Positions 51,963 to 61,301 of a DNA stretch of 64,000 bases are shown here, in pieces. The translations under genes were made by a program, and so were the position numbers. Numbering within the stretch: position 1 is the first letter of the stretch; every line of letters starts with the position of its first letter. Under the pieces are notes generated by a model that had not been told where the DNA came from, did not search any database, and was given only the letters and a program-made list of their open reading frames with translations. The DNA lies in contig NZ_JBHUMY010000006.1 of NCBI RefSeq assembly GCF_042685365.1, positions 564,797 through 628,796 on the forward strand, in the 5' to 3' direction. The DNA comes from Paenibacillus_AP thailandensis (GTDB taxonomy: Bacteria > Bacillota > Bacilli > Paenibacillales > Paenibacillaceae).

Positions 51963-54551
51963 ATGTCCAGCAGTAAAAAAGACACCCCATTGAAGCTGGC
52001 GGGCGAGACAAACGCGCCCGTAATCAGCTACAACGTACCGGAGCCTACGTCCTACACCGGTCGTACTTACATTGAGTTGACGTTCCCCGACGACAGCTTC
52101 CTTCCGTCGGCGGCCGGAGATCGTGCAAACGCCTCGCGGGCTGCACTCGCCAAATCCGTTTCTTCGGTGGAGGAGCTGCGGAAAGCAAAGCAATCGGGAA
52201 CCCGCATGACGGAAACATTGGCGAAGCTTACCGAGGAAGAGGTTGAGCAGGCGGAACGCGAAGGCAAAAAGCTGTCCATTTACCGGACGATGACCGGCGC
52301 GTTGGCACATCGGTTTAGAAATGTCCCTACCGCTGGCGACAATACGCTTGCCGCAGCTTCACGGCTTGCAGCGCTGCCAACGACCGACGGCGGCGGGTAT
52401 GTTCCGAACGCGATCCCCGTTGATCCGGATACCGGCGGCGGCGGTAACTATCCCGAACCGAAGGTCAGCGTTTCGATTACGTCGCCAGTTACAAACACAG
52501 CCATTACCGGACCTCATACCGGAGCGCCCGTTACGATTACAGGTAGAGCCAGCGCAACGCAAGGTTTTGTTGCGGATGTATTCGTTAAAATCGGTAACGG
52601 CGACTTCAAAACCGCTACGCTTGAAGCCGGCGGCACATGGTCTTATAATACGGTATTGAAAACCGAAGGAAGCGTCACGATTACGGCAAAAGCCACCCAC
52701 GATCAATCAGCTGTAACGAGCACGGCCGAGATAACCGTAAACGTCGACCTTGAAGAGCCCGATACCGTTCCGCCGGCCGTGGCGATTACGTCTCCCGCTC
52801 CGGGTCAGCAATACAGCGCCGCGGGGAAAGATAACGTCTCCGTTACGATCGAGGGAACGGCATCGGATGCGCGCGGCATTTCCAAGGTGGAGCTCGTCGT
52901 AGGCAGCGGCACCCCGCAGCCGGTCGATACGACAAACGGATACGCGAACTGGGGCAAGGTGATAACGCTTGGCCCGGGAAATCACGCCATCTTGGCACGC
53001 GCTACGGACAGCGCGGGCAAAACCTCCGAAACCAGTCTCACGGTGCTCGTCGACGCGACACCGCCGGTCATCGAAATTACGTCGCCGAAGGCGGACGGGA
53101 ACGTAGCCGGCACGCATACGAAAGGCGCGATTCTGGAGGTGACGGGTACCGCAAAGGACGACGGCAACGGCATACGCGTCGTTGAGGTGACCGTCGACAA
53201 CAATCCCGTCTATACGCGCGCAGTCGAAAAAGCGCCGAACGATTGGTCGACATGGAAGGCTTCCGTTCAAATCGAACAGCCCGGCAAGCGGACGATTACA
53301 GCCAGAGCGACAGATCTAGCGGGCAATACGATTACTACGACGATTATGGTGAACGTCACTATTGTGCCGGAAATCGCATCCCGCACGAACCGTATCATCC
53401 TGATCGAATCGTACCGTCTGTCCTCCTTCTGCGGACAATACGGCCTTGGCCGCGAGCTGAACACGTTCTCCCTTCTTCCGGGGGAAAAAAGCAAAATCAC
53501 GGTTCGATCTTATACGCAAAGCGAAGAAAGCCGGAAAGAGGCGTCCAGCATCCTTGATTCCGTCACTGACGAAATCGCCAAGGAATTCGAGGAGTCAATC
53601 GGGGCCGAAACGTCGAATAAGGTGGTCTATGAGGAGAGCGACCAATATAAGCTGGAAGGAAACATGGGCATCAGCTGGGGCGGCTTCCTGAGCGCGTCGG
53701 CCAGCGCATCGACCAGCGGCACGACCAACGCCGCGCGCGAACAGCTGACGAAGAACATTGTAAACGCCGCCGAAAAACATGTGGCCAAAGCTTCCGCCCG
53801 CCGCGATCTGAAGGTGGAAACGACTTACGAAATCAAAACGACGGATACGGAAGAAAACGTGATCGTACGCGAAATCGAAAACGTCAATATGAGCCGTACC
53901 CTCAATTTCGTCTTCCGCCAAATGAATCAGGAATTTATTACGCTGCTTCACCTGGTTGACCTTAGGATCGGTTATTTCTGCGCGGATAATAATTATTACC
54001 GCGAGGTCACCCTTCCCGAGCTCGACACGCTTCTGAACGAAGTTATCGTGCCGGAGAAAATAACGGAAATCCGAAACGCCATTTTGAACCAGCTCACTAA
54101 TATTTTCGATTATCAGGATCGCCATCACGTCTTCGTCGAGGAAGAGCTGTTTACCGGTTCGGACGGCAAGCCTGTTCCTAACTCCAGCTACTTGCGGGTG
54201 AAGAAAGATTACATCTCCGAATATTACGACGAATCGACCAAATCGACCATAAAGGTGCCCGGCATTATTATGGCGGCTAACCGCCATGTTCTCCGGACGG
54301 ACGGCATAGCCGTGGATGCGCTGCTCGGCCAAGGCGAAGCGCTCGACGACTACTCCCGCAGCCTGCAGGAGCAAACCGTCCGCGAGAAGGAGCTCCGCAA
54401 CGACATGCTGGAAGCGGAGATCAAGATGAAGCAGCTTGCGCTGGCGATTCTGGAGGCGCGCGACGAAACCGCCGCAAAAATTTACGGCATGCTGAATCCT
54501 GCGCCTGTCGCCGAAGAGGAAGAATCTGGCGCGGCCGCCGTTACGGCATAG
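51963..54551 (+). CDS. Large Ig-repeat protein without signal peptide, unknown C-terminal domain
   Basis: An 862-residue protein. Residues 1-165 form an acidic helical region opening MSSSKKDTPLKLAGETNAPV with no signal peptide. Three bacterial Ig-like repeats follow (about 166-265, 270-370 and 371-472; each starts ITSP and ends in a VNV/VLV strand). Residues about 475-862 form a large region starting TNRIILIESYRLSSFCGQYG, with LNTFSLLPGEKSKITVRSYT, a Gly/Ser/Ala-rich ISWGGFLSASASASTSG stretch, NMSRTLNFVFRQMNQEFITLLHL and a C-terminal coiled coil (REKELRNDMLEAEIKMKQLALAI). I do not recognise this C-terminal region. The start follows AAAGGAGAG. It is followed 18 bp later by a helical protein, probably its partner. 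Confidence 0.7.
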   Translation: MSSSKKDTPLKLAGETNAPVISYNVPEPTSYTGRTYIELTFPDDSFLPSAAGDRANASRAALAKSVSSVEELRKAKQSGTRMTETLAKLTEEEVEQAEREGKKLSIYRTMTGALAHRFRNVPTAGDNTLAAASRLAALPTTDGGGYVPNAIPVDPDTGGGGNYPEPKVSVSITSPVTNTAITGPHTGAPVTITGRASATQGFVADVFVKIGNGDFKTATLEAGGTWSYNTVLKTEGSVTITAKATHDQSAVTSTAEITVNVDLEEPDTVPPAVAITSPAPGQQYSAAGKDNVSVTIEGTASDARGISKVELVVGSGTPQPVDTTNGYANWGKVITLGPGNHAILARATDSAGKTSETSLTVLVDATPPVIEITSPKADGNVAGTHTKGAILEVTGTAKDDGNGIRVVEVTVDNNPVYTRAVEKAPNDWSTWKASVQIEQPGKRTITARATDLAGNTITTTIMVNVTIVPEIASRTNRIILIESYRLSSFCGQYGLGRELNTFSLLPGEKSKITVRSYTQSEESRKEASSILDSVTDEIAKEFEESIGAETSNKVVYEESDQYKLEGNMGISWGGFLSASASASTSGTTNAAREQLTKNIVNAAEKHVAKASARRDLKVETTYEIKTTDTEENVIVREIENVNMSRTLNFVFRQMNQEFITLLHLVDLRIGYFCADNNYYREVTLPELDTLLNEVIVPEKITEIRNAILNQLTNIFDYQDRHHVFVEEELFTGSDGKPVPNSSYLRVKKDYISEYYDESTKSTIKVPGIIMAANRHVLRTDGIAVDALLGQGEALDDYSRSLQEQTVREKELRNDMLEAEIKMKQLALAILEARDETAAKIYGMLNPAPVAEEEESGAAAVTA

Positions 54552-54569
54552 GTGAAGGGAGAACAGCCC

Positions 54570-55274
54570 ATGGAACCCGCGAGAAACGACAAAACGCAGA
54601 GCGCCGTCCTTCATGAAAAAGCGTTGGAGCAAGCCAAGAAGCTCGTGGCGGATAAAGACAATCTGTTTAAGCTTTACAAGAAAGCGGCCGAGTACCTTAA
54701 AAAAGTGCTGGATAAAAGAAAAGCAGGCCTTGTGCTCGACTTCCACAAAGTTCATATGCAATACCTCGCCATCGTGTACGCCGCCGTTCTAAAAGTGGAG
54801 AATGCGGGAAGCGCCATTGCGCAGCTGGATGCGAATCTTAACGCTTTTATGTCTGCGGCGGAAAAGGAAATGCAGTCCGCGGCGGAGGTGCCGTCCGATC
54901 CCCTTCGGAATTATTCGGCAACCCAACTTTATCTTTACGCCAACGATCCTGTATTCAAGATGCTCTACAACGACACGGTCACAACGCAGCGCGAGCTGAC
55001 CAAAGCCGCTCTGGAGCCCCTCGTCGAACTCGGGGATCAGGGACGCCGGATTTCGGAGGAAACGAAGTCTATATACAAGGAGCTGAATGATAAGCTCGAT
55101 GCGATGGTTCCGGAAACGCAAGTGGAGAAAGATCTAATTAAACGAAACAAACAAAATCTGAGCGATATTTACCGCAAGCTGACAAAGCTTGACGGGGTGA
55201 ACGGGCGCCTTGCTCAAGCCATCTCTGACATGCAGGAGGAAAATGAGGCAGCCAATCATTATCCGCTTATGTAA
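54570..55274 (+). CDS. All-helical partner protein of unknown function
   Basis: A 234-residue, highly charged, helical protein (HEKALEQAKKLVADKDNLFKLYKKAAEYLKKVLDKRK; ISEETKSIYKELNDKLDAMVPETQVEKDLIKRNKQNLSDIYRKL) without signal peptide, TM segment or Cys. The ATG at 54570 is 10 nt after GAAGGGAG; a GTG at 54552 abuts the upstream stop. Its tight link to the Ig-repeat gene and the strong terminator after it indicate a two-gene operon. Coiled-coil pairing with the C-terminal helix of its neighbour is plausible but not shown. Confidence 0.65.
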   Translation: MEPARNDKTQSAVLHEKALEQAKKLVADKDNLFKLYKKAAEYLKKVLDKRKAGLVLDFHKVHMQYLAIVYAAVLKVENAGSAIAQLDANLNAFMSAAEKEMQSAAEVPSDPLRNYSATQLYLYANDPVFKMLYNDTVTTQRELTKAALEPLVELGDQGRRISEETKSIYKELNDKLDAMVPETQVEKDLIKRNKQNLSDIYRKLTKLDGVNGRLAQAISDMQEENEAANHYPLM

Positions 55275-55294
55275 ATTGTTATCCCAAGTCCAAT

Positions 55295-55332
55295 GGATGC
55301 CTCGCCGTTCGAACCGGAATAGCGGGGCATCC
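55295..55332 (+). terminator. First hairpin after the Ig-repeat operon
   Basis: GGATGCCTCGC (55295-55305) pairs with GCGGGGCATCC (55322-55332), one G-T pair; T tail is weak. Confidence 0.45.
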
Positions 55333-55412
55333 TCTTGCAGCGCATGCTGATCGCGGAGCATAGGAGAGCAGACGCCGCTTGCTGAACAAGAATAAGACCA
55401 AGCTATAGAACT

Positions 55413-55456
55413 GGCCGAAGACGAAAGAATGTCCTTTCGTCTTCGGCCTTTTTTTT
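55413..55456 (+). terminator. Very strong terminator of the Ig-repeat operon
   Basis: A perfect 15-bp stem, GGCCGAAGACGAAAG (55413-55427) with CTTTCGTCTTCGGCC (55434-55448), loop AATGTC, followed by T8. Confidence 0.9.
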
Positions 55457-55502
55457 GCTAAACAGCTTCTTATGGGGAAAAGAATGGGCCTGTCCTAAAT
55501 GG

Positions 55503-56672
55503 CTACTTGAACTTAATGGCGAGCGGCAGCTTGCGCAAGCCCAGTAAATTAAAGCTCGTTAACGGTTCTAATGCTTCGGCCGCAGGAATTTCGAAGGCTT
55601 CTATCCGGTCTAGCAGCACTTGCAGCGCTATCGAGGTTTCCAGCCGCGCAAGCGGCGCCCCCAGGCAGAAATGAATGCCGTGACCGAAGGTCAAATGCGG
55701 CCCGGACGGCCTTGTGATATCAAACACATCGGGCCGCTCGAACTTAGCCGGATCCCGGTTTGCGGCCCCAAGGAAGACGGCCACCCGGTCACCCGGCGAA
55801 AGCTTCGTCCCGGAAATTTCCGTCTCCTTGGTCACCAGCCGGAACATAAGCTGTACGGGCGTACGGAATCGCAGCACTTCTTCGACCGCCTGGGGAATCA
55901 GGTCTCGATTGCGCTGCAGCAGCTTCCATTGCTCGGGGTGCTCGGCGAAGGTGCGAATGAGATTGGCGAGCAAATTCGTTGTCGTTTCATTCCCGGTAAC
56001 CAGCAGGAGTGAACAGAAGTTACTGGCCTCCAAATCGGTCAGCTTTTCTCCGTCCGCTTCGGCTGCAGCCAGCCGGGAAATCAGATCATTTTGGGGCTCC
56101 GTTCTTCTCTGATGGATCAACGATTGGAAATACTGCTTTAAATCCCTATAAGCGGCAATATGCTCGGGCAGTTCCTCGGTTTGGCCGGTTAACAGGCGCT
56201 CCGAAATCTCGACAATAATGTCCGACCAATGTTTGAAACGCTCGAAATCTTTTTCGGGCACGCCGAGCATCTCCGCGATGACCGTAACCGGAAACGGAAC
56301 GGCGAACTGTTTCACGAAGTCGATATCCTGCCCGGTAAGCATGGCATCGATCAAACTTCCGGCAATCGTACGGATGCGCGGTTCAAGATCGGCAACGGCT
56401 TTAGGCGTAAACGCGTGGGTTGCGAGCGCCCTTAACTGCGTATGTCTCGGATGATCCAACGCCTGAATTTGACTGTCGAACGTAAGCTCTTCCGATAATC
56501 CGTCATACAACGCGGATGAGAACGTTTTATAGTCTTGAAACACGCTTCGTACATCGTCATATCGGAATACCATGTATGCGCCGTATTGTTCGTTATATGC
56601 GACCGGCGAATGCTTGAGCATTTCCCCATACCACGGATATGGATTCAAACGCAAATCCATTGGAATCGACAT
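55503..56672 (-). CDS. Cytochrome P450
   Basis: A 389-residue soluble bacterial P450: I-helix LLVTGNETTTNL (oxygen-activating Thr), K-helix EEVLR, and the haem loop FGHGIHFCLGAPLAR with the axial Cys, all correctly ordered. Resembles CYP107-type monooxygenases of Bacillus. It needs external ferredoxin/reductase, none of which is in the window. Start at 56672 (MSIPMDLRLNPYPWYG), the position where the family begins, though the RBS is weak; the longer frame from 56828 is not P450-like. Substrate unknown. Confidence 0.85.
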   Translation of the reverse strand: MSIPMDLRLNPYPWYGEMLKHSPVAYNEQYGAYMVFRYDDVRSVFQDYKTFSSALYDGLSEELTFDSQIQALDHPRHTQLRALATHAFTPKAVADLEPRIRTIAGSLIDAMLTGQDIDFVKQFAVPFPVTVIAEMLGVPEKDFERFKHWSDIIVEISERLLTGQTEELPEHIAAYRDLKQYFQSLIHQRRTEPQNDLISRLAAAEADGEKLTDLEASNFCSLLLVTGNETTTNLLANLIRTFAEHPEQWKLLQRNRDLIPQAVEEVLRFRTPVQLMFRLVTKETEISGTKLSPGDRVAVFLGAANRDPAKFERPDVFDITRPSGPHLTFGHGIHFCLGAPLARLETSIALQVLLDRIEAFEIPAAEALEPLTSFNLLGLRKLPLAIKFK

Positions 56673-57118
56673 GTTCGTTTCACTGCCTCTCGCGATTATG
56701 GAATAATAGATTTCACGAATATCGTAGCAAAATCGTATAACGCGGATAATGATCCGGAAGTAGAGTATTAGGTAGCCGGAAGGATAAAGAAGAGGAATAT
56801 ATCGAAGCGGCTGTATCGAACGGAGCAAGCCATTCGCTTGTGATCCGGTTTTACATTCTGAAGAACATCTTTCTAGGTATGAGAAAGGTTCATGGCATTA
56901 AACGTCATGGACCTTTTTCGATTTCCGCCGATGATCATTGTTGACTCCTCATATCCCAGTATCAAATTGTATCCTACCTTACAAAAATGATCGGATCATA
57001 CAAAAAAGTGCGTACTATTCAAGGGTATGGGAACCTGATAATCTAACATCCAGAACGATCGATCCAGATTTCAGCGGTCGGACGGTCGTTTAAAAACTTA
57101 TAGGTGAGGTGCGAAAGT
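56673..57118. other. Intergenic stretch with a terminator and direct repeats
   Basis: 446 bp. A hairpin terminator lies at 56885-56919 with no intact gene before it. Upstream of the 57119 gene, TTACAAAAA (56979) and ATACAAAAAA (56998) form a spaced direct repeat followed by GTGCGTACTAT, an arrangement I associate with HxlR-regulated promoters; an HxlR gene lies at 59049. No other coding sequence seen. Confidence 0.4.
56885..56919 (+). terminator. Terminator with no upstream gene
   Basis: AAGGTTCATG (56885-56894) pairs with CATGGACCTT (56906-56915), followed by T-run. Plus-strand sequence before it has no open gene, so it may be the residue of a lost one. Confidence 0.6.
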
Positions 57119-58537
57119 ATGCAGGAATACCAACTTGCTTTGAAAGATAAGCGAATCGCATGGGGGAAGGCTCTCGATATCGAGGCGCTCATTGGCAAAT
57201 ATCGCGGAGATTCCTTCAGACAGGACGTAAACGCGGCCTTGGATTGGAATTTGCCTGCCGGTGTATATCGGGCGAAAGAGGTTGTTATCGAGCTCGATAA
57301 GATGCTTGAGGCGATGCTGGTCCAGCTTGGCGAACCGGTAAACGGCGATCCGACGGTGCTCTTGGACAGCCTTCAGGCCAACTTGGCGATTTCCGGACGC
57401 GTATCCTCTTTGCCGCTGGGGCCATTGGCTCTTGAGGATAAAGCTGGCGTCGAAATTACGGCTCAGGCGGTGCGCATCGGCGAACAATTGGTAAGCTGGG
57501 CTCGGGAGATTAATGCCGGGAAAAAGGCGTTCGCCAAATATGGCCCGGAAGCGCTTGGCAAGCTGGAATTTCGAAGCCATTGTTATGGTCATCCTCTGAT
57601 TCCGGAAGCCGTCGCTCAAGTATGGGGGCCATTCGGCGGCCCGAGGATCATGCAAATTTATAATGAATACCTGCACCAATTCGTTTTGCTGCGGGATGCC
57701 TTGCTTCCGTTTGCCAACTGGGAGGAAGTTCCGTTTGAAGTCAAGGAATATACGGAGTTCAAAGGGCTGCGGTTTCTTGAGCCGGCCCGGGAGGTCTTTT
57801 TAACGCAATTGCTCGGGAAAAAGCTTACGCACAAATCGATCGTTCAGTATGCGCAAAGTGTGGTCAGCTCAGGGTTAAGCAAAGCCGGTTACGGCTTCCA
57901 ATATCGTCTGGGGACAGTTCTGCCGGCTGGGTTGGGAGAGCCGGCCCGGACGGCGGCGCATTATCTGCTGAAGTGGCATCCGGTACATACCATCGCTGCA
58001 GATGATGAGTTCGCCGCGGTCTCTTTCGATTATGAATATGACGATTATTATGCCGCGCCGCGAATCGAGACAGGAAAGGGTACGCCGGTGAGCAAGGACG
58101 CGTTTCCGGTTACGGGGGAGCATTACGATGAACCATCCATCGCCCGGTTGCTGCCAAATGCGGATACCGATCGAACGACCCTTCGATTCAGCCTGGAAAT
58201 GGAAGAAGGCGAATTTTCGGTCGATCTCGGTCAGCTTTTTAGAGGACATCGCTTTTTGTATCGGCCGCAAAGAAGCGGCGATGCCGGCGCCGCACTTGCG
58301 AAGCGGAACTCCCTTAGCTGGCACCTTGCGGCAGACATTCTCTCGCATTCCGGATTGGTGACGAATACGGACGGCATTCATTTCATTCCGACCGGCGGAA
58401 ATGAACTCGTGCTGTGGGCTTTGCTAGGGAAGCAGTATCCCGAAAATGTGGTTTTATTGGACAAAGGGGATGAGGAGGAGCTGGAAGCGGCTTATGTTTC
58501 CGGCAAAGGCTTCGGAGCTCAATTTTTAGTGCTGTAA
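57119..58537 (+). CDS. Unrecognised 472-residue protein
   Basis: A soluble protein without signal peptide, TM segment, Cys pattern or nucleotide-binding loop that I can see. Notable segments: FRSHCYGHPLIPEAVAQVWGPFGGPRIMQIYNEYLHQF, TRVLPAGLGEP-like GTVLPAGLGEPARTAAHYLLKWHPVH, DYEYDDYYAAP and the ending YVSGKGFGAQFLVL. RBS AGGTGAGG sets ATG 57119. It stands between the P450 gene and an MFS relic. Could be a viral-type or cell-surface protein, but I make no functional claim. Confidence 0.55.
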   Translation: MQEYQLALKDKRIAWGKALDIEALIGKYRGDSFRQDVNAALDWNLPAGVYRAKEVVIELDKMLEAMLVQLGEPVNGDPTVLLDSLQANLAISGRVSSLPLGPLALEDKAGVEITAQAVRIGEQLVSWAREINAGKKAFAKYGPEALGKLEFRSHCYGHPLIPEAVAQVWGPFGGPRIMQIYNEYLHQFVLLRDALLPFANWEEVPFEVKEYTEFKGLRFLEPAREVFLTQLLGKKLTHKSIVQYAQSVVSSGLSKAGYGFQYRLGTVLPAGLGEPARTAAHYLLKWHPVHTIAADDEFAAVSFDYEYDDYYAAPRIETGKGTPVSKDAFPVTGEHYDEPSIARLLPNADTDRTTLRFSLEMEEGEFSVDLGQLFRGHRFLYRPQRSGDAGAALAKRNSLSWHLAADILSHSGLVTNTDGIHFIPTGGNELVLWALLGKQYPENVVLLDKGDEEELEAAYVSGKGFGAQFLVL

Positions 58538-58583
58538 AACCAAACGAGATACCATTCTGGACAGGAGCGGGAGGAGAAATATT

Positions 58584-58937
58584 TTGACTAGACAACACAA
58601 GCCCATAAGCATCTCATTCATGGCTATCGTCGTTTATCTCATGAACTCGACGATGCAGTTGTACTTCATTGATTGGGCCGATCGGCATGTTCCGGAGGCC
58701 AGAAACTTGGCTTCATCCTTAACCTCTGTATCCGTCAATGTCGGCATCGCGATGGGATCCGCTTTGGGAGGATTTGTAACGACGAACATGGAGCTCATTG
58801 ATCTTTCCTGGTCCGGGGGAATTGTTGCCGTTTTGGCAGCCGCGTTGGCTTTTATCAACTATCGTTTGGAAGGCGGGTCTCGTAGCGGTACTAAAGAGGA
58901 GAATGGACTGCGCGGCCAATACGAAGGAAGCTTGTGA
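58584..58937 (+). pseudogene. 3' relic of an MFS transporter gene
   Basis: About 100 residues matching the last three TM helices of DHA1-family exporters (YLMNSTMQLYFIDWADRHVPEARNLASSLTSVSVNVGIAMGSALGG, then SGGIVAVLAAALAFINYRLE). About three quarters of the gene is missing at the 5' side. The TTG at 58584 with GGGAGGAG could still start translation. It converges with the HxlR gene, its probable former regulator. Confidence 0.65.
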
Positions 58938-58952
58938 TCACGCCATCTAAGG

Positions 58953-58983
58953 TTAAGAGGTACCCTTCTGGGGTACCTCTTAA
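58953..58983. terminator. Perfect 12-bp hairpin between convergent genes
   Basis: TTAAGAGGTACC (58953-58964) and GGTACCTCTTAA (58972-58983) pair perfectly with a 7-nt loop. No long T-run. Confidence 0.55.
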
Positions 58984-59048
58984 TGCTTGAATAGCTGATG
59001 CGATCTCTTCAGGCAAGGCGTGAACCGGTAACCGCGATCCGCGCTGAA

Positions 59049-59423
59049 TTAAGTTTTTGCTCCGGTATGCTTTGGATTGGTGTACGATACTTCACCGGGA
59101 AAGCTCTCAATATAGGCGGTTCCAAAATCGCATAACATCGTGAGCATGGGAGCCAATTGTTCGCCCAGCTCGGACAAGTAATATTCCACCTTCGGCGGTG
59201 AAACCGGATAAACCTTGCGAATAATGAGTCCGTCGCTTTCCAGCATTTTTAGCTGCATCGTAAGCATGCGTTGGGTCGCGTCAGGAAGCAGCCGCTGCAG
59301 CTGATTAAACCGAACCGGACCCTTGGCCAACTGGTTTAAGATGGATATTTTCCATTTGCCGCTGATTAAGCCGAGTACAATTTCCGAAGTGCAGCGGAAT
59401 GTTTTGTCTCTAAAGGTTATCAT
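59049..59423 (-). CDS. HxlR-family regulator
   Basis: A 124-residue HxlR protein (TSEIVLGLISGKWKISILNQLAKGPVRFNQLQRLLPDATQRMLTMQLKMLESDGLIIRKVYPVSPPKVEYYLSELGEQL). One Cys in the N-terminal arm (FRCTSEIV) sits where YodB-type redox sensors carry their reactive Cys. Likely controls the neighbouring, now broken, MFS gene and possibly the 57119 gene. Confidence 0.85.
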   Translation of the reverse strand: MITFRDKTFRCTSEIVLGLISGKWKISILNQLAKGPVRFNQLQRLLPDATQRMLTMQLKMLESDGLIIRKVYPVSPPKVEYYLSELGEQLAPMLTMLCDFGTAYIESFPGEVSYTNPKHTGAKT

Positions 59424-59585
59424 CTATCTACACATCCCTTTCGGAAGAATAGAGCTAATACAATTCGTTTCTCCTTTAAGTAGAATTGAATTGCGGATCG
59501 ATCATTCCATATGTTATGTTCAACCCTCTTCCTTGTCAAGGAGTTCTGGATCGATTAGTATAAAAATATTAAAGGAGGTCGTCTT

Positions 59586-60200
59586 ATGCCACGAACGGGA
59601 CGTCCACGTTCATTTAATCGTGACGAGGCGGTTGCCGCCGCCATGCTTTTATTCTGGGAGCACGGCTTTGAACCGACTTCATTGGCTCAGCTGCGGGCGG
59701 CGATGGGGAATATATCGGCGGCGAGTTTTTACGCGGCGTTTGAATCCAAGGAAGCGCTATTCCGCGAAGCGGTTAATCGATATCTATCTACTTATGGACA
59801 TGTTTCGGAAACTTTCAGGGATACAAGCTTGACATCGAAAGCAGCCATGGAATTGGGACTGCGGCAATCGGCGCGGATGCAGACGGAGAACTCCCATCCT
59901 TTAGGTTGTTTGTTGGGATTGTCCGCCGTAAACTGCTCGCCTGAGCAACAACATATCCGAGACCTGCTGTCCAAGGAACGAGAGAGGGTCCGGGGCTGGA
60001 TAAAAGAATGTATAGAACGAGCCGTAGCCAACGGGGAGTTGCCCGAATCCACGGATATCTCCATGGTTGTGACGTTATTTGAAACATTCTTGCGAGGAAT
60101 TTCCACGCAAGCCCGGGACGGTGTACCCTACGAGGCCATTGATGCTGCCATAACTCAACTGATGAGCGTATGGGATGCATTATCTGTAGAGCCAGGATAA
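59586..60200 (+). CDS. TetR-family regulator
   Basis: A 204-residue TetR protein: HTH within residues 8-55 (FNRDEAVAAAMLLFWEHGFEPTSLAQLRAAMGNISAASFYAAFESKEALFREAV), then a TetR_C_16-like ligand domain with HPLGCLLGLSAVNC. RBS AAAGGAGG. Divergent from HxlR; its target is not obvious in the window. Confidence 0.85.
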   Translation: MPRTGRPRSFNRDEAVAAAMLLFWEHGFEPTSLAQLRAAMGNISAASFYAAFESKEALFREAVNRYLSTYGHVSETFRDTSLTSKAAMELGLRQSARMQTENSHPLGCLLGLSAVNCSPEQQHIRDLLSKERERVRGWIKECIERAVANGELPESTDISMVVTLFETFLRGISTQARDGVPYEAIDAAITQLMSVWDALSVEPG

Positions 60201-60292
60201 TCGGCTGATCTTCGAGAACGGAACCAGCTGGACCGACTAAACTCGAGGTGACCACTTTCGTTTCCCGGGCTTCAGTAGAAAGAGCCGGATAA

Positions 60293-61189
60293 TTAAGAAA
60301 TCGGCCGGCCTGACTCGTCGATGCTGAATCGCTTTCTTGAAATATTTATAAATTCCGACACGGCTGCTGTTTTATAACTGTCTTTGCGCCGTATGAACAG
60401 AGTTGGCGTTCTTAGAAACTTATCCGAGATTTCATGATACTGCAAGTTATACCGAACGATGGCTCTTTCAATGACCGAACGAGGTAATAGGGAGACCCCC
60501 AGTCCGGCATAGATACATCCCAAAATTCCTTCCAATGTCCCGAATTCCATAAGCTTCGCGGGTATAATACCCTCTAGGTGCAGCCAGTCCTCTAGTTTTC
60601 GACGGTAAGAACATCCAACACGAAACACCAGTAAAGTAAGATTGCGAAGCTTGTCCGGTCCGTCTATAGAGCCGATTTGTCCTCTAGATATGAGCACAAG
60701 TTCCTCGGCCCCAACTTCAATAATTTCGAGCTCTGCATGATCGACCGGTGCTGCTACAAACGCTCCATCCAATTCGTATTTCAAAACCGATTGGACGAGT
60801 TCTTCCGTCGTTCCGGTTTTCAATGTCAAGTCGACTTCGGGGTATGACTTATGGTAATCGGCAAGAATAAACGGAAGTCGAATCGCTGCTGTCGTTTCAA
60901 GCGATCCGATCCGAAGTCGACCACGGGGGATGGAGTTGTCCGATACGACCCGTTCTGCCTCTTGTGTAAGAAAGATAATTTTTTCGGCATAAGACTTGAG
61001 TGCCTCACCTGATGTTGTGAGCCGAATTCCTTGCCGATTGCGATGAAGAAGTACTGTTTTTAATTCACTTTCAAGCTGCTGGATTCGGATACTGATACTC
61101 GACTGTACGTATTCTAATTTCTCAGCTGCTCTTGTAATGCTGCCCTCGTTGGCAACAGCCAAAAAAATTTGCAGGTCTCGGATGTCCAT
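60293..61189 (-). CDS. LysR-type regulator divergent from nitronate monooxygenase
   Basis: A 298-residue LysR protein with winged helix (SITRAAEKLEYVQSSISIRIQQLESELK) and effector domain (LRIGSLETTAAIRLPFILADYHKSYPEVD), of the CzcR/YusT-like type. ATG 61189 follows CGGAGG. It faces the nitronate monooxygenase and tautomerase genes; in Bacillus subtilis yusT similarly faces yusQ-type genes. Confidence 0.85.
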   Translation of the reverse strand: MDIRDLQIFLAVANEGSITRAAEKLEYVQSSISIRIQQLESELKTVLLHRNRQGIRLTTSGEALKSYAEKIIFLTQEAERVVSDNSIPRGRLRIGSLETTAAIRLPFILADYHKSYPEVDLTLKTGTTEELVQSVLKYELDGAFVAAPVDHAELEIIEVGAEELVLISRGQIGSIDGPDKLRNLTLLVFRVGCSYRRKLEDWLHLEGIIPAKLMEFGTLEGILGCIYAGLGVSLLPRSVIERAIVRYNLQYHEISDKFLRTPTLFIRRKDSYKTAAVSEFINISRKRFSIDESGRPIS

Positions 61190-61301
61190 AATTTTTCCTC
61201 CGATTATAGTATTAAATATTTTAATGCAAATCATCGTTTGTATTCATTTTACACAATATTATCGGAGGGTTACAATAATTTCAGTAAAGGAGGCAGTACT
61301 C
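61190..61301. promoter_or_regulatory. Divergent LysR promoter region
   Basis: AT-rich 112-bp gap; ATTAAATATTTTAAT at 61211-61225 is a near-palindrome of the T-N11-A type bound by LysR regulators. Confidence 0.4.
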
